The translations under genes and the position numbers were made by a program. Positions 1 through 6,957 of a stretch of 36,818 bases of DNA are shown piece by piece. Every line of letters starts with the position of its first letter. Position 1 is the stretch's first letter. The notes under the pieces are model-generated. The model was not told where the DNA came from. It saw only the letters and a list, made by a program, of their open reading frames with translations, and searched no databases. The DNA comes from Bacilli bacterium (lineage in GTDB: Bacteria; Bacillota_I; Bacilli_A; RF39; UBA660), in assembly GCA_029004695.1 (NCBI GenBank), contig JAQVZB010000001.1:1-36818 (forward strand). Direction: 5' to 3'.

Positions 1-57
1 GGTTTAATCCTCGCAGGATTTTAAGTCCTGTGCGTCTACCTATTCCGCCACTCGGGC
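1..57 (-). tRNA. tRNA-Leu (anticodon UAA), 3' part cut by the window edge
   Basis: Read on the minus strand, the sequence begins with acceptor half GCCCGAG at 57, followed by a D-arm and an anticodon stem CAGGA/TCCTG closing the loop CTTAAAA. The anticodon is therefore TAA (UAA), decoding Leu UUA codons, which are heavily used in this A+T-rich genome. The start of a long variable arm is present, as expected for a class II tRNA-Leu; the T-arm and 3' acceptor strand lie outside the window. Confidence 0.93.
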
Positions 58-90
58 AGGCACTTTGTCTTAAATAATTAAGACTATTAG

Positions 91-119
91 AGTATAACCT
101 ATTTTTTTTAGTTTATCAA
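91..119 (-). promoter_or_regulatory. SigA-type promoter of tRNA-Leu
   Basis: On the minus strand there is a -35 TTGATA (114-119) and a -10 TATACT (91-96) with an exact 17-bp spacer. It is among the strongest promoters in the window. Between the expected start site and the tRNA lies a perfect 7-bp palindromic repeat, GTCTTAA/TTAAGAC (67-84). Confidence 0.8.
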
Positions 120-162
120 GACTTTTTAGTTTTTTTAAATTAAATTAACATGTTTTTTATTA

Positions 163-507
163 CTATTTATTTAATTCTTTTAACTTTTCTGCTGTCCAAT
201 CATTTAATTTTTCATATAAAGGTAAAAATCCCCTAATTGATTCTTTGACTAAAACTTTATCATCATTATATTTATAATTTATATTTTTGATTGATAATAT
301 TAATTGTTTATCCTTTTCATTAACATCTAAAACATATACATATATAACATCACCAATATTTACATATTTATTAGGATTAGTCACATATCCTTGAGTTATT
401 TCTGAAATATGAATTAAACCATTATATTCATTATCTAAACTAATAAATATTCCATAATCTTCAATTCCGCTTACTTTTCCCTTTACAATATCACCTTTTT
501 TATACAT
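163..507 (-). CDS. cvfD: S1-domain RNA-binding protein, CvfD/YugI type
   Basis: A 114-aa protein with one S1 RNA-binding domain at about residues 3-75. Typical features are KGDIVKGKVSGIEDYGIFISL at the first strands, GLIHISEI, and the closing region KDKQLILSIK. A short tail (GFLPLYEKLNDWTAEKLKEL) resembles the C-terminal extension of the Bacillus general stress protein 13 / CvfD family, which binds ribosomes or RNA in the cytoplasm. A GAGGAG ribosome binding site precedes ATG at 507. It is transcribed alone, divergently from nfu. Family assignment is firm; the RNA targets cannot be read from the sequence. Confidence 0.82.
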   Translation of the reverse strand: MYKKGDIVKGKVSGIEDYGIFISLDNEYNGLIHISEITQGYVTNPNKYVNIGDVIYVYVLDVNEKDKQLILSIKNINYKYNDDKVLVKESIRGFLPLYEKLNDWTAEKLKELNK

Positions 508-546
508 TTCAAAGCTCCTCTAATATTATTATAACATGTTATAGTC

Positions 547-575
547 TTTACTAAATAATTAATTTTTTGTATAAT
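547..575 (+). promoter_or_regulatory. Probable promoter of the Nfu gene
   Basis: A -10 TATAAT (570-575) lies 17 bp downstream of TTTACT (547-552), a 4/6 match to the -35 consensus. The start site would fall very close to the ribosome binding site AGGTGA at 582-587, giving a very short leader. Confidence 0.5.
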
Positions 576-592
576 TTAATTAGGTGATAAAA

Positions 593-817
593 ATGGAAAA
601 TAAAATTAAAGAAGTAATAGAAAAAATGAGACCTTATATGAATAGCCATGGTGGAAATATTGATTTTATTAAATATGAAGATAACGTGGTTTATATCAAG
701 TTAACCGGCTTATGTAGTTCATGTCCTCATCAAAATGAAACATTACAAAATGGTTTATTAAGAGCTCTTCAAGCAGAAGTTCCTGAAATTAAAGAACTTA
801 TTGCGGTAGATCTATAG
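593..817 (+). CDS. nfu: NifU C-terminal-domain (Nfu) iron-sulfur carrier
   Basis: A 74-aa Nfu domain protein that would hold a [4Fe-4S] cluster at a dimer interface and deliver it to apo-proteins. The diagnostic motif GLCSSCP places the two cluster cysteines at residues 41 and 44, and the upstream SHGGNI is also typical. I start at ATG 593 rather than at the in-frame GTG 584, because that GTG lies inside the ribosome binding site AGGTGA (582-587), which is well spaced for 593. Its 3' end overlaps the convergent gene by 20 bp. Confidence 0.88.
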   Translation: MENKIKEVIEKMRPYMNSHGGNIDFIKYEDNVVYIKLTGLCSSCPHQNETLQNGLLRALQAEVPEIKELIAVDL

Positions 818-1688
818 TTCTTTTTCTTATCCAATTGATATTAACAATTGGATATTTTTTTTGTAATAAATTATAAATCTTTATGATTAGATTTTCAAAG
901 TCATAACATAGATTAATAACTAATATTAATTCAGCTTCATCTTTATCATTTAAAATAATTTCATCAAAAATATCAAAATAATAAGATGGATATAATAATC
1001 TAGCTAATAATAAATTAGCAGATGTTTCTGTGTAATTAAAACTATTTATATATTCTAAATAATATTCGTCTTCTTTTTTTTCACAATAAAAAGAGCTTTT
1101 TATATACTCAACTATATTTCTTACAAATGCATCAGATAACATATTACCGGGATTAAAATAATCACCTTTTTTAATTGGGACATTCATTCGATAGTGTTGG
1201 ATAATACTTTCATTTTCATTAATATTTTTATACTTATTAGCTATATAAATGGCATTTTCGGCTAGACCGATATAATAATAAATACTTTGTAAGATAATTT
1301 TTTTATCCTGAGCTAATTCATTTATTTGTATTTCATAATAATCAATTCTTTCGCTCCATAGTTTAGCCCAATTAACATCAGATTTACTAGGAATATATAT
1401 TTGTTCTTCAAACTTTAATACTTCTTTATCATCACCATTTATTTGAAAAAGAATATATTCTTTATTATCAAAATCACTTACGGGATTGTTATCCTTATTT
1501 AAGATAATAATATAAAATCCAATATTATTTTTCATTAATTTTTCATAAATGTCTAAAATATAATTTTTAGATAAAATTAATTCAATTAATAAAAATTTAT
1601 ATCCATTAATTGCAAAATAAAATCCATTATACATTTTATGCAATTCATTAGGATATAAATTGTAATAATAATTAATTATATTTTCCAT
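798..1688 (-). CDS. Putative CotS/YsxE-like spore-coat kinase-fold protein
   Basis: A 296-aa soluble protein without a signal peptide. I cannot place it firmly. The segment near residues 230-245 (LLARLLYPSYYFDIFDEII) resembles the RLLYP..F region of the CotS/YsxE family of kinase-like spore coat proteins. The usual catalytic HxDxxxxN and DFD motifs are not evident, so if related it is a degenerate member. The sporulation link is supported by a SigE-like promoter directly upstream and by yunB and cotJ nearby. There is no Shine-Dalgarno before ATG 1688, which suggests leaderless translation or a later start (M19). It overlaps nfu at the 3' end. Confidence 0.4.
   Translation of the reverse strand: MENIINYYYNLYPNELHKMYNGFYFAINGYKFLLIELILSKNYILDIYEKLMKNNIGFYIIILNKDNNPVSDFDNKEYILFQINGDDKEVLKFEEQIYIPSKSDVNWAKLWSERIDYYEIQINELAQDKKIILQSIYYYIGLAENAIYIANKYKNINENESIIQHYRMNVPIKKGDYFNPGNMLSDAFVRNIVEYIKSSFYCEKKEDEYYLEYINSFNYTETSANLLLARLLYPSYYFDIFDEIILNDKDEAELILVINLCYDFENLIIKIYNLLQKKYPIVNINWIRKRTIDLPQ
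829..862 (+). terminator. Intrinsic terminator of nfu
   Basis: A perfect 9-bp stem ATCCAATTG/CAATTGGAT (829-837, 845-853) is followed by ATTTTTTTT. It lies inside the 3' coding end of the opposing gene, so the same bases encode its C-terminal residues. Confidence 0.8.
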
Positions 1689-1693
1689 ATTTA

Positions 1694-1720
1694 ATAATAT
1701 GAAAAAAGCTTAAGTTTTAT
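1694..1720 (-). promoter_or_regulatory. SigE/SigK-like promoter abutting the start codon
   Basis: On the minus strand CATATTAT (1694-1701) fits a SigE/SigK -10, with ATA (1718-1720) 16 bp upstream as a -35 core. Only five bases (TTAAA) separate the -10 from the ATG, as in the very similar sequence before yunB. The call is an inference from consensus matching. Confidence 0.35.
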
Positions 1721-1729
1721 ACTTAAGCT
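1702..1729 (-). terminator. Terminator of the 212-aa protein gene
   Basis: On the minus strand a perfect stem AGCTTAAG/CTTAAGCT (1722-1729, 1707-1714) with a 7-nt loop is followed by TTTTTTC. The stem includes the stop codon of the upstream gene. Confidence 0.75.
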
Positions 1730-2361
1730 GCTAGGCCTTTATTTTGTTCTGGTTCATCAAATATATTAGTTGAACCTGGATCAATACTAAATGGAGATAT
1801 TTCTTTTAAGTTTTCTGTAATTAATGGTACTTCACTATCATTAGTTAAGGTTTTTTCTACAATATTTTCGACTGGTTCAGCAATATTTTCGATTGGTTTT
1901 TCTACTTGAGGTGCTACATTACTAACAGTTTCTTCTTTAGATAATTGATATATATTAGATAATCTAATTACATCTTCTCCAATTGAATCAAGATCCCCTT
2001 GAATTTTGGTAATTTTATTTATAATTCCTAAAACATAATCATTCCCAATGTTATTTAAACTTTCTTCTTGTTGAATTTGAGTTTGATCGGTAATATTATT
2101 AACATTTTCCTCTTCTATTGAAACATCATTAGGTGTTACTTTCACTTCTTCCTCAATTTTTGGTTCTGAAAGTTCATTAGCTAGTAATTCAGCCGGAGTT
2201 GAAATATTAGGTTCAACTGATTGAATTGATTTTTCTTTAATAATTGCGTTTTGAAGATCATTATTTTTTATTGCTGATTCAAAACTCTCTTTAAATTTTA
2301 CTTTTTTAGCCTCATCTATTGCAATTACATTTGGCTCTTTAACATTTATAACATTTTCCAA
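1723..2361 (-). CDS. Acidic low-complexity cytoplasmic protein, unknown
   Basis: A 212-aa protein with no recognised fold. It is rich in Glu, Asn, Val and Ile and poor in hydrophobic core patterns, with a possible short helical segment around residues 110-145. Repeated Pro-Glu phrases such as VEKPIEN and EPVENIVEK suggest a largely disordered protein. It has no signal peptide or membrane segment. The start is TTG at 2361: AGGAGG lies 8 bp upstream and no in-frame ATG exists near. It follows the 97-aa gene with only one base between, so the two are translationally coupled, and it ends at the operon terminator. Confidence 0.6.
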   Translation of the reverse strand: MENVINVKEPNVIAIDEAKKVKFKESFESAIKNNDLQNAIIKEKSIQSVEPNISTPAELLANELSEPKIEEEVKVTPNDVSIEEENVNNITDQTQIQQEESLNNIGNDYVLGIINKITKIQGDLDSIGEDVIRLSNIYQLSKEETVSNVAPQVEKPIENIAEPVENIVEKTLTNDSEVPLITENLKEISPFSIDPGSTNIFDEPEQNKGLAA

Positions 2362-2362
2362 T

Positions 2363-2656
2363 TTATAAACCTCCTATATTAATATATCTTACATTCGAAT
2401 TATCATTACCAGTTAAAATAGATTTCATTACATTTTTTAAATTAGTCCATTCTTGTTCTGACATCTTTTCTCCAACACTAATAGGACTATTAGTATCCAT
2501 TATTTCCGCAACATACATTTTAATTAAGTTATTTTCAACAACTTCATTTTTAGTATAAAATATATATTTTTTCCCAATATTAATTAATTCAAAAGAACTA
2601 ATAAGTTCAGCCGGAATAATTTCACCACTAGACAATTTAACTTGAATGTTACTCAT
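2363..2656 (-). CDS. Small conserved-type protein, possibly DUF1292/YrzB-like
   Basis: A 97-aa soluble protein. The middle (FELINIGKKYIFYTKNE) followed by VAEIMDTNSPIS and an acidic helix EQEWTNLKNVM loosely recalls DUF1292 (YrzB) proteins, where a short beta meander reports the status of a residue-poor fold of unknown role. The match is by eye only. GTGAGG is a good ribosome binding site for ATG 2656. The gene is directly upstream of, and coupled to, the acidic 212-aa gene. Confidence 0.5.
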   Translation of the reverse strand: MSNIQVKLSSGEIIPAELISSFELINIGKKYIFYTKNEVVENNLIKMYVAEIMDTNSPISVGEKMSEQEWTNLKNVMKSILTGNDNSNVRYINIGGL

Positions 2657-2702
2657 ATTATTACCTCACTATTCTATAACAAGCATATCATAAAAAAAAG
2701 GC

Positions 2703-2984
2703 TTATTCAACAACTTTTTCAATTATAAAATGTCTGCATTCATAAGCACAATTATCTTTTAAATAAGTTTCATGATTTTTAAAATTATTTATATCGGTAC
2801 AATTTTTATTTTCTGGTTTATAAAATCCTTTTAATCTTACTTTACCATATGACCAATCACCTAAAATGTAATCATAAGGATAAAAATATTCCGTATATTT
2901 TTCTTTTAAAGCTTCTAAATCAAAACCATCACGATAGTTTACTATTAGTTTATATTTATTATTATCTAATGTAATTCCTTGCAT
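2703..2984 (-). CDS. yutD: YutD family protein (DUF1027)
   Basis: A 93-aa cytoplasmic protein with the hallmarks of the YutD family: YKLIVNYRDGFD near the N-terminus, the central YDYILGDWSYGKVRLKGFY, and a C-terminal cysteine-containing end (CAYECRHFIIEKV). The biochemical role of YutD is not established. ATG 2984 has AAGGAG upstream, inside the 3' end of the preceding gene, with a one-base gap between the two genes, so they form one transcript. A short T-rich run follows the stop, without a convincing stem. Confidence 0.85.
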   Translation of the reverse strand: MQGITLDNNKYKLIVNYRDGFDLEALKEKYTEYFYPYDYILGDWSYGKVRLKGFYKPENKNCTDINNFKNHETYLKDNCAYECRHFIIEKVVE

Positions 2985-2985
2985 A

Positions 2986-3774
2986 TTAACTCCTTAAAAA
3001 TGAAAATGCTATTACTAAACCCACCATTATTTCAGTCGCCATAATACTTAATAATACTATAGTATCTACAAATCCACTTCCGCTTGTTAATACAAGCTTT
3101 TTCGGATCAAATTTCGGTTTATCACCTTCATTATTTGTTTCTTCTTTTTCAATTTTTTCATTTATTTCATTTATTTTGATATTTGATAATTTTTTAACAT
3201 CATCAATTGATAATCCATATTTTTGGTAAATATCAGGCGATAATAATTCAGGTTGAATAGTTTCTAAACTAATATCTGCTTTTAATTGAAACCTTTTCCT
3301 TTTCCAAAGACCAGATATAAAAGTTTTATCTTCAACAATTAAATCTTGTAATTTAACTATATCTCCATCGGTTGGATCAAAAAAATTATTATATTTCTCG
3401 ATTTCTTTTTCCGTTATTTTGTGGAAATTGCTTTTAAGCAATACCATATTAATCATAATAGTTTCAATTTGGGTAAGTAATTTTGTTTTCGTTTCTTCAT
3501 GCAAGCTATTTAACCAACTATCATAATCTCTCATATATTTAATAAACATTTCCATTTCAGATTCTTTTAAACCATATAGTAAAAGATTTTTTTTAAAACT
3601 TTCTTCTTTTCCTAATTTAAAAGGATTTATAATATTTATTTCTCCATATACTGAAACAAGTACTTGGACAACAGAAAATTCGAAGATATGTATTTTATCA
3701 ATGGCTTTATCTTCGATATAATTTAAATAATTAATAATTCCATTATGAATTGCATTATTTATAAATACTTTCAT
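2986..3774 (-). CDS. C-terminally membrane-anchored protein, unknown
   Basis: A 262-aa protein that I do not recognise. The first 170 residues look like a soluble alpha-rich domain. A Lys/Glu-rich linker (INEINEKIEKEETNNEGDKPK) follows, then one hydrophobic segment in the last 30 residues (TIVLLSIMATEIMVGLVIAF), so the bulk is cytoplasmic and tail-anchored. I prefer the second ATG (3774) to that at 3786 because AGGATGG is correctly spaced for it. It shares a transcript with yutD, which follows after one base. Confidence 0.6.
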   Translation of the reverse strand: MKVFINNAIHNGIINYLNYIEDKAIDKIHIFEFSVVQVLVSVYGEINIINPFKLGKEESFKKNLLLYGLKESEMEMFIKYMRDYDSWLNSLHEETKTKLLTQIETIMINMVLLKSNFHKITEKEIEKYNNFFDPTDGDIVKLQDLIVEDKTFISGLWKRKRFQLKADISLETIQPELLSPDIYQKYGLSIDDVKKLSNIKINEINEKIEKEETNNEGDKPKFDPKKLVLTSGSGFVDTIVLLSIMATEIMVGLVIAFSFLRS

Positions 3775-3826
3775 GGTAATTACCATCCTATTATTAATAT
3801 ATCACAAAAATAAATAACATACCATA

Positions 3827-4543
3827 TTATTTTAAATTGATTACACTACTTTTACTTTCTAAAATACCATTATAAAATTCAGGTATTTTTCCTTGAATAA
3901 CTTTTGAAGCTACTAACATGTCAAATTTATATTCTATTTGTTCAGAACTAGCAGGATATAATAAGCTTTCCTTAATATATAACGTAATATATAAATTTAT
4001 TAGCAAACTATTAATACCATAACCGGTTACTTTAGTATAAAGATCTCCCCTTACATTTTCGAGTAAATTTATTTTAATATATATTTTAGGGCCTAAATTC
4101 ATTAATAATATATTATCAGACCAGGCATAATAAGGTACTTTTATTATTAAATTATCATTAATTGCTATAGCGGGTGAATGAAGTTTACCATTTTTTAAAT
4201 CTATTACTTCATTTTCAATTTGTTCTTTAATATTTAATATAACTTCATAACCTTTATCTAATTTAAAATCAATATGACTTATGACATCTTCTTTATCTTT
4301 ATTAATAACAATTAATTCTTCCATCGAAACTTTCATTAAGTTTTCTTTAGTTAAATATTTTATAACAATATTAGTAGTTATTTCTTTTAATTCTTTTTTG
4401 GCACTTTCTTCAATTACACTACTAAACTTAGTAATAAATATCATAAGAAAAGAGATTGTATTAATTACTATAGCTAAAATAATGACAAAAATAATTCGCT
4501 TTTTTTTTATATTAATTCTTTTTTTATATTTTACTCTCTTCAT
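3827..4543 (-). CDS. yunB: Sporulation protein YunB
   Basis: A 238-aa protein matching the YunB family of sporulation proteins along its length. It has a basic N-terminus, one membrane segment at about residues 17-40, then an extracytoplasmic domain. Recognisable blocks are NLGPKIYIKINLLENVRGDLYT, YGINSLLINLYITLYI and VASKVIQGKIPEFYNG. In Bacillus subtilis yunB is SigE-dependent and needed for proper sporulation; its mechanism is unknown. No Shine-Dalgarno precedes ATG 4543, and a SigE-like -10 lies five bases upstream, so the message may be leaderless. It lies immediately downstream of a terminator, so it probably has its own promoter. Confidence 0.82.
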   Translation of the reverse strand: MKRVKYKKRINIKKKRIIFVIILAIVINTISFLMIFITKFSSVIEESAKKELKEITTNIVIKYLTKENLMKVSMEELIVINKDKEDVISHIDFKLDKGYEVILNIKEQIENEVIDLKNGKLHSPAIAINDNLIIKVPYYAWSDNILLMNLGPKIYIKINLLENVRGDLYTKVTGYGINSLLINLYITLYIKESLLYPASSEQIEYKFDMLVASKVIQGKIPEFYNGILESKSSVINLK

Positions 4544-4548
4544 ATTTA

Positions 4549-4574
4549 AGTATATGACAAAAAAAGAGCTATAT
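4549..4574 (-). promoter_or_regulatory. SigE-like promoter of yunB
   Basis: CATATACT (4549-4556, minus strand) fits the SigE -10, and ATA at 4572-4574, 15 bp upstream, could be the -35 core. The string TCATAT..TTAAATATG is almost the same as that before the 296-aa gene at 1688. The region overlaps the preceding terminator. Confidence 0.35.
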
Positions 4575-4586
4575 TAAAATAGTTCT
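4559..4586 (-). terminator. Terminator of the 250-aa protein gene
   Basis: On the minus strand AGAACTAT/ATAGCTCT (4579-4586, 4565-4572) forms a stem with one A-C mismatch, followed by TTTTTTTG. It overlaps the stop codon. Confidence 0.6.
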
Positions 4587-5326
4587 AAATTTAAATAATC
4601 ATTTAATAAAAATACTATTAAAGCAATAATTATAATAATAAAGATAAACACCAATAATTTTATTAAGATTGAATTTGATTTTATATCTTTTTGAATATCT
4701 TTAAAATCTTCATAATCTTTATCTTGAACTATCATATTACCTGTAAAAAAAGTACTTTCTGCAGTAACAGAATCAATTTGTTCGGTTTGATTTAAATTAA
4801 GTAAATCGGCAGCAGCATTTTTGACTTTTTCTTGATTTTCGATTTCTAATTGGGTAATTGTATTAATCAAAGCCATTAATTCATTTTCTTCATCATGTTT
4901 CTTAAAATCTGATTTCGAATTAATATTCAAATTTTCTAATATATCATTATTAGTATTATTAATTTTCTTTAACCTATCTTGTAAATAATCAACTGATTGT
5001 TCTGATTTAGCTTTAGCAATTATTTCATTAATATCATATTCTTTAGTATCAAATAAATCTTCTTCTTCTTTAACTTCTTCAGTTTCATAATCTAAAGCAA
5101 TTGATTTTCTTCTCGGCATATTATCTCGATATTTTTTATCAAGCATTTCTCTAATTTTATCTACATCAATATTTTTACTATCAGTTTTTAATATCGATAT
5201 ATTAGAGTTTAAATCTATCTTATTATAATCTTCAATTTCATTATTTTGGTATAAATCAGCTTTTAATTCCGTTCTTTTTTTATATTCAGGAGTATCAAAT
5301 TCATACTTATCCATACGAGAATTCAT
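4574..5326 (-). CDS. Tail-anchored acidic protein, unknown
   Basis: A 250-aa protein without a recognised domain. It is strongly charged and probably partly disordered, with coiled-coil-like stretches around residues 95-175 (KAKSEQSVDYLQDRLKKI; LINTITQLEIENQEKV). A single C-terminal hydrophobic segment (ILIKLLVFIFIIIIIALIVF) anchors it with its bulk in the cytoplasm. ATG 5326 has GGTGAT at good spacing. It is divergent from the ferredoxin gene. The layout resembles the tail-anchored 262-aa protein nearby, though I see no sequence similarity. Confidence 0.6.
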   Translation of the reverse strand: MNSRMDKYEFDTPEYKKRTELKADLYQNNEIEDYNKIDLNSNISILKTDSKNIDVDKIREMLDKKYRDNMPRRKSIALDYETEEVKEEEDLFDTKEYDINEIIAKAKSEQSVDYLQDRLKKINNTNNDILENLNINSKSDFKKHDEENELMALINTITQLEIENQEKVKNAAADLLNLNQTEQIDSVTAESTFFTGNMIVQDKDYEDFKDIQKDIKSNSILIKLLVFIFIIIIIALIVFLLNDYLNLELF

Positions 5327-5425
5327 AATATCACCACTTTAAATTATAATATCATAAAATGTAAACAAATGGAATATATCTTGATTTCTTTACATAAAAG
5401 TCGTTATAATATTTATGGAGGATTT

Positions 5426-5608
5426 ATGAAGAAAGTTGAAATAATAAAAGACTCTTGTATTTCTTGTGGATTATGTATCCAAATGAATAATGAAGTTTTT
5501 AATTATGATGATAATGGCAAAAGTGATATTGTTAAACAAATAGTTAATGATGAAGTCATTAACATTGCAAGTATGTGTCCTACTGGAGCAATAATTATAA
5601 CTGAATAA
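5426..5608 (+). CDS. fer: Single-cluster 4Fe-4S ferredoxin
   Basis: A 60-aa ferredoxin. Cluster ligands are C11, C14 and C17 (SCISCGLC) and C51 followed by Pro (MCPTGA), the standard pattern for one [4Fe-4S] cluster in a small low-potential electron carrier. The acidic middle (NYDDNGKSD) is also typical. I chose ATG 5426 because GGAGG lies directly upstream (5418-5422); an in-frame ATG at 5369 would add 19 residues not found in the family and lacks a ribosome binding site. Confidence 0.88.
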   Translation: MKKVEIIKDSCISCGLCIQMNNEVFNYDDNGKSDIVKQIVNDEVINIASMCPTGAIIITE

Positions 5609-5618
5609 TAAAAAAAGA

Positions 5619-5869
5619 ATTAAATGAAGTGAACCCTATTTTTAACACTTTAATAAAAAAGAACTTTATTGTAAAATAACATCTCATGAAAGTGAGGTGT
5701 TATTTTTATGGTTTCAAGTGAACAAAAATTTAATAAATATAATAATGAATTTAAAAACAAAACTGTTGAAGAATATTTAAGCGACAATTTTTGTAGAAGT
5801 AAAATTTTATCAAAAAAGTATAATGTTTTATTTCATAGAGTGAACTATTTATGGTTCACTTCATTTAAT
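5619..5869 (+). mobile_element. Internally deleted IS3-like element (MITE-like), 251 bp
   Basis: Perfect 17-bp terminal inverted repeats, ATTAAATGAAGTGAACC at 5619-5635 and its complement at 5853-5869, bound a 251-bp unit. The inner end (TGAAGTGAACC) looks like ends of the IS150 group of IS3 elements. Inside is a short reading frame resembling the start of an IS3 OrfA, so this is a non-autonomous remnant that kept its ends and lost orfB. Flanking direct repeats are not clear, because the flanks are themselves palindromic (TTAA). It sits between the convergent ferredoxin and trmL genes. Confidence 0.7.
5673..5706 (+). promoter_or_regulatory. Hairpin hiding the ribosome binding site of the IS reading frame
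   Basis: AAAATAACATCTC (5673-5685) pairs with GAGGTGTTATTTT (5694-5706) through 13 pairs including one G-T. The right arm contains the Shine-Dalgarno GAGGTG of the reading frame starting at 5708, so translation would be blocked on any transcript that includes the left arm. Such inhibition of read-through expression is known for IS10 and IS50; here it is an inference. Confidence 0.55.
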
Positions 5870-5878
5870 CATTTTTAA
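5708..5878 (+). pseudogene. Truncated IS3-type transposase OrfA
   Basis: A 56-codon frame starting at ATG 5708. The segment FNKYNNEFKNKTVEEYL followed by SKILSKKYNV matches the first helix-turn-helix of IS3/IS150 OrfA proteins (KYsxEFKxxvVxxYL...laxkYnv). The frame then runs into the right terminal repeat and stops at TAA 5876-5878, three bases past the trmL stop on the other strand. No OrfB or DDE domain is present. It is not a functional transposase. Confidence 0.6.
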
Positions 5879-6384
5879 TTTTCTTCTAAATAATTAGCAC
5901 TTTTATGAGGTTCTTCAAATAACAAATTAGGATAATTTTGTTGCTTTAAAGCTTCATAAACCATTATTGCAACACAATTAGATAGGTTTAAAGCTCTAAC
6001 TTTATCAGTAGTAGGAATTCTAAGACATTTATCGAGAAAAGGTCGTAATATTTCTTTAGGAATACCAGTTGTTTCTTTGCCAAAAATAAAATAGATATTA
6101 TCTTCTTTATTACTATAATCAAAACTAGTATGTGGTTTTTTCCCATACCTAGTTAAAAAATAATACTTCCCTTTATTCTGATTAAAAAAGTCATCAATAT
6201 TTTCATAAAGATTATAAGAACAATCTTTAATATAATTAACACCACTTCTTTTAATACTTTTTTCATCTAAATTAAAACCTAATGGTTTAATCAAATGAAG
6301 CTTTGCATTAGTTGCAACACAAGTTCTCATTATATTTCCAGTATTTCCAGGTATAAGTGGTTCATGGAGAACAATATTTATCAT
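5875..6384 (-). CDS. trmL: tRNA (cytidine/uridine-34 2'-O)-methyltransferase TrmL
   Basis: A 169-aa SPOUT-class methyltransferase that would 2'-O-methylate the wobble base of tRNA-Leu species using S-adenosylmethionine. The TrmL pattern is complete: HEPLIPGNTGNIMRTC at the N-terminus, IFGKETTGIP (the knot's first SAM loop) near residue 100, and IPTTDKVRALNLSNCVAIM near 125-143. The length is that of the family. Its ATG overlaps the TGA of the upstream gene (ATGA), implying coupled translation, as no clear Shine-Dalgarno is seen. The stop lies 5 bp from the IS remnant's right end. Confidence 0.9.
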   Translation of the reverse strand: MINIVLHEPLIPGNTGNIMRTCVATNAKLHLIKPLGFNLDEKSIKRSGVNYIKDCSYNLYENIDDFFNQNKGKYYFLTRYGKKPHTSFDYSNKEDNIYFIFGKETTGIPKEILRPFLDKCLRIPTTDKVRALNLSNCVAIMVYEALKQQNYPNLLFEEPHKSANYLEEN

Positions 6385-6884
6385 GTTTCACTAATTATTT
6401 CATATTTTTCTAATAATTGAACAAATCTACCGATATCAATTTGTGAATTTTTACTATCTATTAAATCGATTACTTTATTATCTTTAAAATAAATTATAGC
6501 CGGCACATTAGTAATTTTAATTTCCTTTAAGCCTAGAATTTTATTTAATTTATCAATATAATTTTCATCTTCCATTAAATCGTTAATATTTAAATAAACC
6601 ATATTATCAATCAAATCATTATCTCTTAAAACTTTTTTTAGCTTTACTTCTAGATCTCTAATATTTGAATCACCGGTATAACTAATGTATAAAAAAGTAT
6701 CACTACTAAATTCAAGCATCGCATTTTGAACTTCGTTATATTTTATATTAGCAACATGTTTAGAGATATAACTATTATTTATTTGATTTTCTAAATAATG
6801 TCGATAAAGATTACTAGCTGCAATAGTGATTAAAATTATTCCCAATAATAATAAAAATAATTGGATATATTTTTTTTTGTTCAT
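6381..6884 (-). CDS. Membrane-anchored thioredoxin-fold protein lacking CxxC
   Basis: A 167-aa protein with an N-terminal membrane anchor (residues 7-26) and an outward-facing domain of thioredoxin size. LKEIKITNVPAIIYFKDNKVID contains the thioredoxin cis-Pro loop and the following strand pair. The place where the CxxC should be reads ISYTGDSN, so no redox-active cysteines exist; the role may be binding or chaperoning rather than disulfide exchange. AAGGAAG precedes ATG 6884. Its TGA overlaps the trmL start by 4 bp, forming a two-gene operon. Confidence 0.6.
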   Translation of the reverse strand: MNKKKYIQLFLLLLGIILITIAASNLYRHYLENQINNSYISKHVANIKYNEVQNAMLEFSSDTFLYISYTGDSNIRDLEVKLKKVLRDNDLIDNMVYLNINDLMEDENYIDKLNKILGLKEIKITNVPAIIYFKDNKVIDLIDSKNSQIDIGRFVQLLEKYEIISET

Positions 6885-6930
6885 TATTTTTCACTCTTCC
6901 TTTACTATTAAAGTATATCATATTATAAAA

Positions 6931-6957
6931 TAAAAATGAAGAAATTTATTCTTCATT
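6931..6957 (-). terminator. Terminator of the cotJ operon
   Basis: On the minus strand AATGAAGAA/TTCTTCATT (6949-6957, 6935-6943) with a 5-nt loop is followed by TTTATTTT. The stem includes part of the cotJC stop codon. Confidence 0.7.

Noticed and set aside
5619..5869. The 17-bp inverted repeats as a transcription terminator of the ferredoxin gene
   Set aside because: They are separated by more than 200 bp, flanked by no T-run pattern, and the end sequence fits IS3-type ends much better.
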